Positions 37,795-50,131 of a stretch of DNA of 60,000 bases are shown one piece after another. The DNA is taken from positions 12,739,303-12,799,302 of the forward strand of contig NC_092581.1 in the NCBI RefSeq assembly GCF_037975245.1. Direction: 5' to 3'. The notes under the pieces were generated by a model. That model had not been told where the DNA came from, made no database searches, and saw nothing but the letters and a program-made list of their open reading frames with translations. Source of the stretch: Apostichopus japonicus. Taxonomy: Eukaryota > Echinodermata > Holothuroidea > Aspidochirotida > Stichopodidae. A program made the translations under genes and the position numbers. The first letter of the stretch is position 1; each line of letters begins with the position of its first letter.

Positions 37795-38674
37795 TGGCAA
37801 ATCAAGGGAACAATGTTCCTTAAATGTCATAAAATCCCTAAAAATTGAAATTACTCTAAACGTTTACTGTATAATTATTATAAAGTTTATTCTTTCTTTA
37901 AGTTGCATGGTTCTATTGTTGACTCCTGTTATTCCATCCACATGGTTATATGAATCTATAGTTCTGGTTTTCTAATAGTTTTTCTTAATTAATTTCTCTT
38001 TAACAAGTTTCTTCTCTTCCGTACTTGCCCTAATATTATATTTTTAGTCTCCTCTATACTATATTTATTTTTGTTATGATATTATTACACAAATATTTTT
38101 ATGTTTCAATACCTTTTTTTAGTCACTTTCTTATTCTGTATATAACTATTTGAATTAACCGTTTTTATTTTTGTATCTATAGGTGCAGGAGGAAGGCGAA
38201 TTGAAGCAGAAGGGTAAGGGTGGGGGAAGGGGATATGGAACAATGGCTGGAGCAGAGTTGGGAACAATGGCAGAAGCTGGAGGAGGAACAATAGTTGAGA
38301 TGGAATAACAACCGGAAGAGGATCGGAAAAATGGGTCTTATGTGGCCAAGCCGTTTATAACATTTACCTCTCCATTTGTCGAGAACAAACTTAAACACTA
38401 TTTCTATAACCATGAACAATCTATATATCGCAACTTTCTACCTCTTTAACTATACCTTGTAAATATTGTTGTTATGGAGATGGAATTCTTGGGTGTGAGC
38501 CAGTGAAAGTCTGAAAGTTGGTGCTTATGGAGGTCAGGCAGGTTGAAGGAGAGATGCATGGGGGTCAAGATGGGTTAGAAATGTGTGTGTGTGTTTCTAC
38601 AGTGTATGCTATGTAGACTACTTATGATATTTTGTGAGAAGAAGGGAGTTCACTGTTCACTTTGACTTGGACTT
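37795..38674. other. Non-coding DNA upstream of the retroelement
   Basis: No exon. A purine-rich piece at 38181-38310 (GGAACAATGGCTGGAGCAGA-like) resembles a segment inside the LTRs (about 39885-39920), suggesting an older related fragment. Confidence 0.45.
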
Positions 38675-40568
38675 TGAAGGGTGTGGCTGAGTGAAGTGAC
38701 TGTAAACTGATGGAGACCTGAGAGATTGAGTGAAGGAGTTGGGACTGGAGAAGTGAAGGAATAAAAGTCACAGAACATTATAGATATTCTCCATCTTATC
38801 TTTGGAGTTCCACGCTTCCGCAAGAAACTTTGCAGCTTTGTCGGGACTAAACCAATACATCGATCCTCTACTCGACACAATTTCTACTTAGTAGAATTAA
38901 TTCCACTCACGTCAAATACAAATAGGCTTAAGTGAAATTAATTCCACTTTAAGTAAAATCGTATTTATACTGACGTAAAACTGTATCTTAGTTAAGTCAA
39001 GTACAAATTAGATTAAGTAAAATGTAATACTACCTAAGTCAAATCGTATTTCACATCATAAACGTCATATTTTACTTAAGTAAAATAAGTTTGCACTTAA
39101 GTTAAACGAAAATTTAGCTTACGTAATATACAGTTTAGCTTAAGTAAGATGTAATTTACTTGTAAAATGTAATGCATATAACCAACACTGAGCCGAAAAT
39201 ATTGTGTTTTATTTAAGCCAAAATGAATACTACTTAAGTGAAATTGAACTTCACTTAAGCTTTAAAGACATTATCGTTACTAGTTAGCTGAAAGTAGAAT
39301 ACAATTTTACTTGAGTAAAATGGAATTAAAGTTAAGTAGAAATGATTCCACTTCAATCAATTGCAATCGTACTTAAGTAAAATACAATTGCACTTAGGTG
39401 GAATCTAATTTCATTACACTTACGCTTAATCGCATTTTACTTTACTTTAGTTGTATTAATTCTAAACACTTAAAGGGAGTGAATACTCGCGCAGAAAGAA
39501 ACGTCTGATGCAGGTAATCTGACCTAGTTTCGAATTTGGTGTAACAGAAGTGTTAGACACCACCATCGATCCCAGAAAATACACATACAGCTTGCTACCG
39601 TCGGTAATTAAACACTAGTGTACAGTCAATACATGCAGCTACGGTCATTACCCACAACACAGTGTACATAGGAGCGATGGACATCTCAGGTCCAGATAAA
39701 AGATAACAAGGTATCGCGTTTTATTACTGCCTGCATTTTGTAGCGACAAGATAAAGACTTCACTTGCAAGCAACGGAAAGTTAACTTTCTTCAGAGGGCG
39801 ACACGCGGGTTGGGGCGAGTCTTCAATACCTTTAAGTATAGAACAGAGAGGTAAATGCTAAAACGGCTGCCATAGGGGCAGGCACTAGAGCAGGAACAAT
39901 AGGTGGAGCAGAAGTTGAAACATGAACTATAAGCTCGGAAGCAGAAAGCGGAACTACATGGGGTGCGAGATCGGGGACTTGGACGGGAAAGGAGCTGGAA
40001 TCAGGGACAGCGGGGTGGCGGAAGCGGGTCGTCACGGGGGTACTATATGACCCTAACTACATGGAGAGGATAGGCTCGTTGAACGCAATCTGACCTGTAA
40101 CACAATATTGATATAGGCCCTTTTTGATCTGATGCATTGGTTACCCGCCCCCCCCCCCTCCCTAAAAGCCGCATTGGTTATTCTTAACAAATCCCATTTA
40201 ATTCCCAAGAATTGCCTATAATAGGATGCTTTCATAATGTAACCTCAAAACCAACAGACACCGCTAGTCAAATATATATCTTTGACCGTGTACTTTCTGA
40301 ACGACCGGAAAGATATAATAAAGATCATTACAGATATACAGCCTACGTCTATTACATCATTATTGGTTTATACCTGGATGTAACAATGAAAGCATCTGTG
40401 CAAATATTTACATGATATAGTCTATGACCATAGCCGTATGGGTCAACAATGTGCAGTGATTCATCATGTATTCAACGCGTGCGGAATAGTTCGCCTGAAA
40501 CTGGTTGTACTTTTCGTAATTTATCCTTATATGGCAGAGGAATACCAACCATGAGTAGCGAATCATGT
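38675..40568 (+). repeat. Left long terminal repeat (about 1.89 kb)
   Basis: Starts TGAAGGGTGTGGCT and matches 41996-43867 almost end to end with a few percent mismatch. It carries an AATAAAAG near 38760, an AATAAA near 40317, and an array (38887-39460) of ACTTAAGTAAAAT-like units. It ends at ...CGAATCATGT. I found no clear target-site duplication. Confidence 0.85.
38887..39460. repeat. Array of ACTTAAGT-type units inside the left LTR
   Basis: More than a dozen imperfect copies of ACTTAAGTAAAAT or variants (ACTTAAGC, GTTAAGTA, ACTTAGGT) in both orientations, because ACTTAAGT is palindromic. The same array is at 42208-42770 in the right LTR. It may be a regulatory or replication-derived repeat; function is unknown. 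Confidence 0.85.
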
Positions 40569-41998
40569 CACAAACAATGCAGCTCCTTCAAGAAATCAAA
40601 GATCAAAGAACTTTAGACCAACAAAGGTTGTTAGACACGCTCCAAAATCCAACGTCCAGCTCACCACAAGGGGTCATAGGTGGACAGTCAGTTCGGTCAC
40701 CAATAATGGCCAAGCTCCCTAAAATCCAGTTGCCAACATTTGCGGGTGAAATTCTCAAATGGCCTAATTTTTGGGAGTCTTTTGAGATTAATGTAGACAG
40801 CCAACCACAGATGAGTAACAAAAAAAAGCTAGATTATCTCCTTCAACTCTTGACTGGTCCTGCCTACGATAAAATCAAAGGACTTGGCCTAGAAGGAAAC
40901 AAATATGCAGATGCAGTTGCCATATTGAAGGAGCCGTAAGGTGATAACATGCACCAGAAAGTGCCCTCTGGAACAGCCTCCATTCGATGAAACAAGTGAG
41001 AGAGAATATGGGAAATCTAGAAAAGTTTGTTGATGAGACCAATGCTCTCATGCACAGTGGCCTTAAAGAGGCAGGGTGTACCAGATGATGCTCTCAATGC
41101 TTATGTACCAGAATTGACAGACAAACTGCCAAGGTCCTTGACCATTGAAATGAACAAGATGAGATTCCTCCAAAACAAACACAAAAAAGAACAGTCCATG
41201 CAAGAATTTTTGGACTTCCATTTGCTAACCATAACAACTGGGAATACCAGTAAAAAAAGAGAATCAAAAGAGGAATCTAGTGATCCGATCCAACAACCAA
41301 CAAACAAACTACCTACTGCAAATTTTGCTCAAGATGCTTCCCAAGTTTACAGACGACCGTGTTTGTGTTGTGGTATTAAAGGCAACCACTGGAGTGATGA
41401 ATGTCGGAAAGTGACCGACATAAGACAACGGCGTGAGATAGTCCAAAAGGAAGGTCGTTGTTTCAAATGCTTCAATAAAGGCCATCTATTCAAAGATTTC
41501 AAAAGAAAGAAGCCATGTTTTCACTGTAAAGATGTGAATCATAATTCAGCATTATGCTTAAAGAAAGAAGTTGAGCAGCCAGCACATCCTAATGTCCAAA
41601 TTGAAGAAGAAAAAAAACAAAATGAAATCGAAAAGGTGCAGATTGATGGCTACCTAACCGCTAGTCGACAAGAACATGGCATTATCATGGCAGCTTTCAA
41701 ATATCCAATCACCAATCCAGTGACCAAAGAGAGAAAACATATGCATGTGTTTTCTAGATACAGGGGCAAAAGTATAACCTGTATTAGTGCAGAGGCAGCT
41801 GAAAGATTGAATTTGAGATCACAGAAGAAGATAACATCGGAAACCTCAAGATTTAACACAGATCAGGCTGAAACAGTAGTGGCAGGAATGGTGGAATTAG
41901 AATTAAATGGTTCAGAGGTTTTAGGCTTGATATCGAGGCCTACAGTGTCCCTAAAATGGCTCCACCAATGGTTGTTGTGCTGGCTGTTGGGAAAATGA
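40565..41998 (+). pseudogene. BEL/Pao gag-protease remnant
   Basis: The N-terminal part (40565-40939) matches the DUF1759 type of gag, with L-P-K-I-Q-L-P-T-F-A-G and W-P-N-F-W-E-S-F. It ends at an in-frame stop at 40937-40939. At least one more frameshift lies before 41080, after which the frame is open to 41998. This second part (323 codons from 41027) has three zinc knuckles: one with C112, C115, H121 and C126, a middle one whose last Cys has become Phe, and an intact third. It ends in a retropepsin-like (DUF1758) region whose catalytic motif is disrupted by two small compensating indels around 41750-41775. The first ATG overlaps the LTR end, and no pol follows. It is a broken mobile-element gene, not a host gene. 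Confidence 0.85.
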
Positions 41999-43867
41999 AG
42001 GGTGTGGCTCAGTGAAGTGACTGCAAACTGATGGAGACCCGAGAGATTGAGTGAAGGAGTTGGGACTGGAGAAGTGAAGGAATAAAAGTCACAGAACATT
42101 ATAGATATTCTCCATCTATAATCTTTGGAGTTCCACGCTTCCGCAAGAAACTTTGCAGCTTTGTCGGGACTAAACCAATGCATCGATCCTCTACTCGACA
42201 CCATTTCTACTTAGTAGAATTAATTCCACTCACGTCAAATACAAATAGGCTTAAGTGAAATTAATTCCACTTAAGTAAAATCGTATTTATACTTACGTTA
42301 AACTGTATCTTAGTTAAGTAAGGTACAAATTAGATTAAGTAAAATGTAATACTACTTAAGTCAAATTGTATTTCACAGCATAAACGTCATATTTTACTTA
42401 AGTAAAATAAGTTTGCACTTAAGTTAAACGAAAATTTAGCTTACGTAATATACAATTTAGCTTAAGTAAGATGTAATTTACTTGTAAAATGTAATGTATA
42501 TAACAACACTGAGCCGAAAATATTGTGTTTTATTTAAGCCAAAATGAATACTACTTAAGTGAAATTGAACTTAATTCACTTAAGCTTTAAAGACATTATT
42601 GTTAGTTAGCTGAAAGTATAATACAATTTTACTTAAGTAAAATGCAATTAAACTGAAGTAGAAATGATTCCACTTCAATCAATTGCAATCGTACTTAAGT
42701 AAACTACAATTGCACTTAGGTGGAATCTAATTTCATTACACTTACGCTTAATTGCATTTTACTTTAGTTGTATTAATTCTAAACACTTATAGGGAGTAAA
42801 TACTCGCGCAGAAAGAAACATCTCATGCCAATAATCTGAACTAGTTTCGAATGAGGTGTAACAGAAGTGTTAGACACCACCATCGATCCCAGAAAATACA
42901 CACACAGCTTGCTACCGTTGGTAATTAAACACTAGTGTACAGTCGATACAATACCCACAACACAGTGTACATATAGCAGCGATGGACATCTCAGGTCCAG
43001 ATAAAAGATAACAAGGTATCACGTTTTATTACTGCCTGCATTTTGTAGCTACAAGATAAAGACTTCACTTGCAAGCAACGGAAAGTTAACTTTCTTCAGA
43101 GGGCGGCACGCGGTTTGGGGCGAGTCTTCAATGCCTTTGTGAAGAACATAGAGATAAATACTAAAACGGCTTGCCATAGGGGCAGGCGCTAGAGCAGGAA
43201 CAATAGGTGGAGCAGAAGTTGAAACAGGAACAATAAGCTGGCGCAAGATCGGAAGCAGAAAGCGGAACTGCATGGGTGCGAGATCGGGGACTTGGACAGG
43301 AAAGGAACTGGAATCAGGGACAGCGGAGCGGCGGAAGCGGGTCGTCGCGGGGGTACTATATGACCCTAACTACAGGGAGAGAATAGGCTCGTTCGGAATG
43401 CACACTGACCTGTTACACAATATTGATATAGGCCCTTTTTGATCTGATGCATTGGTTACCAAAAAAACAAAACATAGCCGCATTCTTAACAAATCCCATT
43501 GAATTCACAATAATTACCTATAATATAATGCTGTCATAATATAACCTCAATACCAACAGACACCGCTAGTGAAATATATCTTTGACCGTGTACTTTCAGA
43601 ACGACCGGAAAGATATAATAAAGATCATTACAGGTCTACAGCCTAGGTCTATTATATCATTATTGGTTTATACCTGCATGTAACAATGAAAGCATCTGTG
43701 CAAATATTTACATGATATAGTCTATGACCATAGCCGTATGGGTCAACAATGTGCAGTGATTCATCATGTATTCAACGCGTGCGGAATAGTTCGCCTGAAA
43801 CTGGTTGTACTTTTCGTAATTTATACTTATATGGCAGAGGAATACCACCATGAGTGGCGAATCATGT
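41996..43867 (+). repeat. Right long terminal repeat (about 1.87 kb)
   Basis: Direct copy of 38675-40568. It differs by scattered substitutions and small indels, e.g. a duplicated TAAT at about 42572 and loss of a short piece near 42953. The array of ACTTAAGT units occupies 42208-42770. Confidence 0.85.
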
Positions 43868-45969
43868 TTTAAACATTTATTAAAGTTATTTTAAATTAAA
43901 ACAGCCATTGGTTGTGCGCCGAGCTTATTCTTTCATCAGCTTTATATCAGGGGTTGTACTGACCAATTTTAAACTTACAGTAAAGAATGACCTCATCATA
44001 GCCTTGATGGAAAGTTGCGCCCCTGCCTGAACGGGAGGCCCAATCCACAACCCCCCCCCCCGCCTTGACTATACTCATCCTCTATAACCCCGCACCAACA
44101 ATTCAAGCTGCATGCAGTGATTCCATACGTATATAGTATTGTTTAATCAGCGACAACATATACATGCGTACACCGCGTGTGTGAGTTGACTGACAGTTTT
44201 AACCTTAATTACAAATTAACATTCTAATTAGACAGGAAACAATAGCTTACTTCAGCCTTCTAAAAAATAGGCTTATATCTGCTAATGCGTTCCTGGAACA
44301 TTTCACCATACAAATATGTTCCATTAGTATAGGCCTTGCAAGTGGTAATAATGTACTTTTGCTTATGTACAGATGCACTTTCCGGCGCCTGTGCCTTCTA
44401 CAAATTGAAATCCCAGGCTGACAGTTCATATCGTATTTTCAATGATACTGTTATATCATCTGTGGCCTTTGTCATCTAAAATCTTTCACATATCATGATT
44501 CCTTTAACAGACCTCAATATTGTTAGTATGTCGGTAAAAGTAGTATGGTTAAATTCAAGTTATACTTTATTGTTGCTTCGTATACTAGATTACTTATCAT
44601 TATAGCCGAAATTGTAGTTTTCTTGTGCGTGCATAATTACTTCGTAACGTGCATCCCGCATGTGTGTCGATAGTCATGCCCGCGGTCCCTAGGCACAATT
44701 ATATCACCGACCCTCATACTCATAGCCCCTAATTTCCCTGGGCCCCTTATTGACCCCCGAGGTTTGAGATCGTTGTCCACCTGACCCCCTCTTGTCAGGT
44801 CCGACATAGCACCGGACACCTGACTTAATTCTCAAATAAGGTAAAATTTGAAAGGTATAAAATGATATTTCTGTATACTTTTCCAATAAATTGGTCAATA
44901 ACTCTTTTTTTTCTTCAATTTTCTGTTGTGGATTTATCCAAGGTTACATCCCCCCCCCCACCCATAATTCCTTTTCTTATTTTGAACAAAGTTTATACAA
45001 CAATTAGTGGACTATAAAACAGTTTAAGAAACAAAAAGCGCAACTTTGTTTAGATTAATGTTTCATTCGTTCTACATTAAGATGAGCAAGTCTGGACTCT
45101 TAAAAGTCTTAATGTAATTTTTTTTCTGTTAACCTTCGAAAATGACTAAAAAAAAAAAAAAAAACATCAACAGCGAATAAACATGACAGAAGAAGAAGAA
45201 GAAGGAAAATAAAATCGGTATGACACACACAGGTATACACAGACACACAGAAACAACAGACACATACACACACAGACACGCAGACACACAGCAATGTACG
45301 TCAGTGGATATATAACATTGCATAAAACTTATGTATTCCATCAAAACAGGTTCAGCAAAAATTGCGGGTATCTCAAAATACATTTCAAACCATCAAGAAA
45401 TTGACAATATATGTAACAGATAAATATAGATAAAGAACGTTCTGTAATCTATATGATAAATATGATTTGGATACTTTTGTATATGTCATTGAAATTGAGA
45501 CATTTCAGTTCAAAATATTGGACAGGAAGTGTAATTTAAGAATATATACATATAGATATATTATATATGTATAAAAAATGAATGCCCGTCGAACGTTGAA
45601 CACACGCAAACATATACGCAGGCACATCGCACTAGTTTATAACAACGTTCAGATGGAGGTCAAATGCTGTATGCGCCATTATGGCGTTCAGTTGTATTGT
45701 AGGAAAATAATACTGTTTATTAATTTGATCAGAAGATAAAGTTATTCGTCTTACTTGGATATAAATAAGAAAATTTCATCTGTTACAAGTTAGACAAAAG
45801 AAAAGGTAAGCATGATAATTATTTTTCTTACTATTTTCTTTTTAAGATGTGTAAAAGTGAGAGCTATATGGCCTTCTTTTTAAGATTTCATAATTAATTT
45901 CAAAATTATTGTCTCCCCAAAAGGTGGATTTAGTTTATCTATATGTAGCCTTCATTTTTAAGATAACGG
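43868..45969. other. Non-coding DNA
   Basis: No exon is supported. There are C-runs at about 44051-44061 and 44950-44959, an A-run at 45150-45164, and a CA-rich stretch (ACACACAGGTATACACAGACACACAG-like) at 45221-45300. Confidence 0.5.
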
Positions 45970-46440
45970 GAATTCATTCTGTGAAAGTGTGAAAGGATAG
46001 TCACTCTTTTGTGGATGAGTGAAATCCACTCTGCAATATACAACAGTGAGGGAGAAATTCATACTTTGAAAGTGTGAAAGGATAATCACTCTTTTGAGAA
46101 GGAGTGAAAGCCACTCTGCAATATACAACAGTGAGGGAGAATTCATTCTGTGAAAGTGTGAAAGTATAGTCACTCTTATAAGGAGGAGTGAAATCCACTC
46201 TGCAATATACAACAGTGAGGGAGAAGTCATACTTTGAAAGTGTGAAAGTATAGTCACTCTTATAAGGAGGAGTGAAATCCACTCTGCAATCTACAACAGT
46301 GAACGGAGAATTCATGCTGTGGAAGTGTGAAGAATTAGTCACTCTTATGAGGAGTGTAAGCCACTCTGAAATATACAACAGTGAGGGAGAATGTATACTT
46401 TGAAAGTGTGAAGGATAGTCACTCTTTTGAGGAGTGAAAA
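45970..46440. repeat. 84-bp satellite, about 5.6 units
   Basis: Units begin near 45970, 46056, 46140, 46224, 46309 and 46390, i.e. periods of 81-86 bp. Successive units alternate between a TTCATTCTGTG-type and a TCATACTTTG-type start, so the higher-order repeat is a dimer of about 169 bp. Within each unit are GTGTGAAAG and TCCACTCTGCAATATACAAC. Because 84 is a multiple of three, frames stay open across units. Confidence 0.92.
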
Positions 46441-47145
46441 TTACTTTTATACACCAGTGTCGTCATGTCAGTTTGGCTATTAAAGGGAGCTGTTAGTACT
46501 TCTCTCTCTAGAAGAATTAAATTTGCAAGAATTCACTCTGGAGAGAAGACTAAAACCTTTCTTCAAAAGAGTGATTAATTTTTGGACACACTCTAAATGT
46601 CAATCTCTCACTGTTTGTATGTAAAGGATTCATTTATGCAAAAACTGAAAGATTCTACAGCTATTCATATTTTCACCTTTAAAATATGTGAATCGTTCAA
46701 ATACCTCTTTAAGGCTTAATTGACGATGACTCCTGGGTTGCAGTGCAGAACAAGTCATATTTATGTCAAATGAAACACACATGTTCTTTTAACTTTATAT
46801 AAACAACAGATCATATTTACGCATTGACTTTTGAGTTGTATCTAAAGGACTTTACCTTGTTGTGTGTGTGTGTGGTAGGCCTATAAATATATACTATATT
46901 GCCGAGACACTTTTAAATGATAAAAGCTGTTTCAAGTGTTTTTCTGCGACATCAATAGAGTTATATAGCAATACGACTACTAATATTACTAATGGCATTG
47001 TCCCTGAATGACCTTCAACATTATGTTACCCTGAACTCATACTTCCAATTGTGTAGTTAATATATTCCTTTTCGTGCAGTCTTTCCGGCTCGAATTCATA
47101 TTACCAAGTATAGATAGACCTATGTGGTATTTCTAGTTTTCAAAA
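46441..47145. other. Non-coding DNA
   Basis: A short tail with AGAGTGATTAATT and CACTCTAAAT motifs echoes the satellite vocabulary. Otherwise nothing is recognised. Confidence 0.5.
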
Positions 47146-47237
47146 AGGATAGGCCGGGATTTCTACGAGGATCTCTATACGAGAGTCAAAGAGGATAGGC
47201 CGGGATTTCTACGAGGATCTCTATACGAGAGTCAAAG
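47146..47237. repeat. 46-bp perfect tandem duplication
   Basis: The unit AGGATAGGCCGGGATTTC... occurs at 47146-47191 and again at 47192-47237 without mismatch, implying a recent duplication. Confidence 0.95.
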
Positions 47238-49106
47238 AAACTGGTCGAGGCAAAGAGTCAAAGATAATAAATAGCACACTATATAGCTGGATTGAACAAC
47301 AATATGCACGACAGGCCGAGTAGGTCCAGCCATAACGGCCCGGAAATAGGATTGTGGGCAGCTTTTCCTTTGCGGACCCAACTGGAATCATCCGCGGGAG
47401 AGATTTATCAAGAGGGCAGGCTAGTGAAAATCCCTGGCGTGTATAGGCTATACGTGTTGGATATTTCTGGAGGTCTGTGCTTTAAGTGGTGAGAAATTTA
47501 CATTTCTTTGGAGTATGCATGTATAATGGCGAGGGTTCGGGGTAGTGAGTGGAGAGGGAAAGGTAACAAATGATTGCTAACCGTTTGTGGGGTCGCTAAA
47601 TGAATGAAGGGAGTTGGTGTTGAAGAGGGGAGGGGGAGGGGATTGCATGTGATGCAAACAGGATCACATTCATAAAGGTTACATACATGGACATATAACA
47701 TCCCGCTGTAGGCGTAAATAGGTTAATTTGGGTTAACACGGTTATTTTTTGCACTTTTTCGTCGGGGGAAAAGACTCGAAATTGAAACCTAAGCATTTTA
47801 GAGTGTATAAACAACTCATAGAAAAATGGATGCCTTGAGAAGGTTATGAACCGGACATATACTGTCCTTCATGTAGAAACGTTGACCGTTATAAGAGCAC
47901 TTTCTATTATTTACATTTAAATGATTGCTACTTCCGCTTTATCGGGACAGTATTAAAAGGTCAGATTTGAAATAGTGGGGGCAATTCGCAATGTCACGAA
48001 TTTGACCATTGTCCATCACAATTATATGAAAAGGAAGCATGTTTGAAGCAATTCGTTAGAATCCAGCTACATATGAATTGGTATAATTTCCAAAAATTCA
48101 CATGCTTACAGTATCATCTCTCATTGACTTTTCTAGCCTTAAAAATATGACATTCCGGGGTTTGTCTCGGGTTGGAGGGGGAGGAGGGGAAGGCGTATGT
48201 ATGTGTGTGTGTGTGGGGGGGGGGGTGAGAGAACGAACTAACTACACTTAATGTACTTTCTTTCAAATCGAGAAAAAAATGTTATATTTGTGTGTTTGTG
48301 TGGTGTATGTGCGTGTGTGTGGAGGTGAGGTCGAGGTCAGGTTGTGGGGGGGGGGGGGAGTTTCCTGTTTATCAATGTAAAAATGGTAAAAATGTACACT
48401 CGATTAGATTAACAGAAAGCAAATTATTTTGTTTAGCTAATTCTATTTCCCCGGCTGGCTTTTATGTTAGGCTAATCATAATTATGTACGCGATGCCGAC
48501 GGTGTTATGTGAACTTATGTGTAGTGTGTACCATATGCATACATATACATATACGATAAAGTACAACACCAATATATTGTGCTTCATAAAGGCTAGAATA
48601 TTATACAGGTCCAATATAGGTAACTATAGAACCGTGCAAGAAGTGCACTGAACCGTAAAGTACCCTCTTTGCGGTGACGAAAAGATCTAAACTCTAAATT
48701 CATGGGAGGCTCTGAAACGTAGGAAAGAACAATGAGATTGTGACACATAAAATATAAACCAAAAGGCTGGTCCTTTGTTTCCTCGTCACGCAGGCGGGTC
48801 TCATATAGAGGCCGATTTGCACAGTTATAACGCAGATATATATATATATGAACCACTCTGTGTATATGCATAACTTATAACGCTGTTTTTTTGTTGCTTT
48901 GGGAAACGTTGATTTCAAAATCGGAAGATAACCTTTAGAAGCAGCAATGTTTACAGTTTGTGTGCAATAATGTGAGCAGATATAAAATATATCGTTAGCG
49001 AACTATTAGTGACTTATTTGCTATTGAATTTGATTGAAATAACTATAACCACTTCAATAAGAGGAAACAAAGTAAGTTCGTTTATTATTAACTTCATAGT
49101 AACTTA
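47238..49106. other. Non-coding DNA
   Basis: No exon is supported. G-rich runs occur at 47626-47641, 48215-48225 and 48345-48358 and GT-rich pieces at 48200-48320. Confidence 0.5.
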
Positions 49107-49112
49107 CATATG

Positions 49113-49179
<67 letters not shown>

Positions 49180-49187
49180 GTATATAT

Positions 49188-49241
<54 letters not shown>

Positions 49242-49325
49242 GTATATACCTGTACATATATTTATATCTATATATTTATATATATGTGTGTGTGTGCGTG
49301 TGTGTGTATATGTATGTATGTGTGT
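49107..49325. repeat. (TA)n/(TG)n compound microsatellite
   Basis: Long TA repeat with TGTA and CCTGTATA interruptions, passing into TGTGTGTG and TATGTATG. Confidence 0.95.
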
Positions 49326-49940
49326 ACGTACCGTGCTTTAGGCTCTTTTATAAACAAACATTTCAAAGAAAAATTATGCCATGGATAGTAACATATCCAC
49401 AAACGGACAGTTTATATCAGTCTGGTTTGCAACTATATATGATAAATTGAGATTGCTAACTAGGCAAAAACAATTGGATAATAAGGGCCTATTTAAATAA
49501 AATGTAATATTAGGACAAACGTGAGTTGTGTAGGCGTATATATTTCCGTTTATCCTATACAGGCTGAGAGAATTTTTCACAGGGAATTAGAAGTATAGAG
49601 TAACAGTTATGTGATTAAGAGTAGAGACAAAACTCAACATACACAGAATCTTTCAACAGATGGATGCAGTGATGCCAAAACAAAATAGGAGAGTAAGTAG
49701 CAGATAAGATTGCCACTTCAGACGGGTTTAGTGGTGGGGAGGGAGGAGGGTTGCCATGTAAAGGCGTTTTAGATTGTTAGTACTCATGATTCTAAAAATG
49801 GTTAGATAAAAAAAAACCCAGTTTCGATTGAAGAGTGTTTATATTAATCTTCGATCCAGTTATAGCGCAACATTCTTTAAGAATAGTAATAATCGTTCGG
49901 AGAGAGTCAATTCTGGTGTTAATTAACTATTTTTTTACTT
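49326..49940. other. Non-coding DNA
   Basis: No exon or repeat structure that I could support. Confidence 0.5.
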
Positions 49941-50131
49941 AAAGAAAAGACACCCAAGATAGAGCCTGGGCTCAGAACCAAACAACCTGATCTAATCTCA
50001 GTCGTAGTTGTCTCCCTTGCATTGTGAGTGTGACGTCACATGATATGATATGACGTCAATCCGTGACGATGATACGTCAATTGTGTATCACGAATTCCTT
50101 CGAAAGGGAATAGATATACTATACATGAAAT
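49941..50131 (-). repeat. Diverged relative of the U2-tRNA chimeric retroposon
   Basis: On the minus strand it aligns with 37003-37179 over most of its length: the hairpin CCCTTTCGAAGG, the spacer with ATGCAAGGG, the D-arm-like ATCAGGTTGTTTGG and the T-arm-like GCCCAGGCTCTATC, with a terminal T-rich run. The U2-like head is heavily mutated (CATGTATAGTATATC remains recognisable). This shows the chimera is a family and not a single rearrangement. Confidence 0.65.

Larger units (their letters stand above)
38675..43867 (+). mobile_element. Decayed BEL/Pao-like LTR retroelement
   Basis: Two direct repeats of about 1.88 kb bracket 1.43 kb of internal DNA. The internal part encodes only gag-like, zinc-knuckle and partial protease sequence. 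Reverse transcriptase, RNase H and integrase are missing and the internal region stops where the right repeat begins, so it is either an internally deleted or a non-autonomous derivative. LTRs of this length are long for the clade. Confidence 0.8.

Noticed and set aside
38675-43867. Target-site duplication for the BEL/Pao-like element
   Set aside because: Bases flanking the two LTRs (GACTT and TTTAA) do not match, so no duplication is claimed.
45958-46378. Minus-strand frames of 99 and 125 codons
   Set aside because: They are open only because the satellite period (84 bp) is a multiple of three.
45970-46440. CRISPR array
   Set aside because: The repeats are contiguous satellite monomers without unique spacers, and the DNA is eukaryotic.
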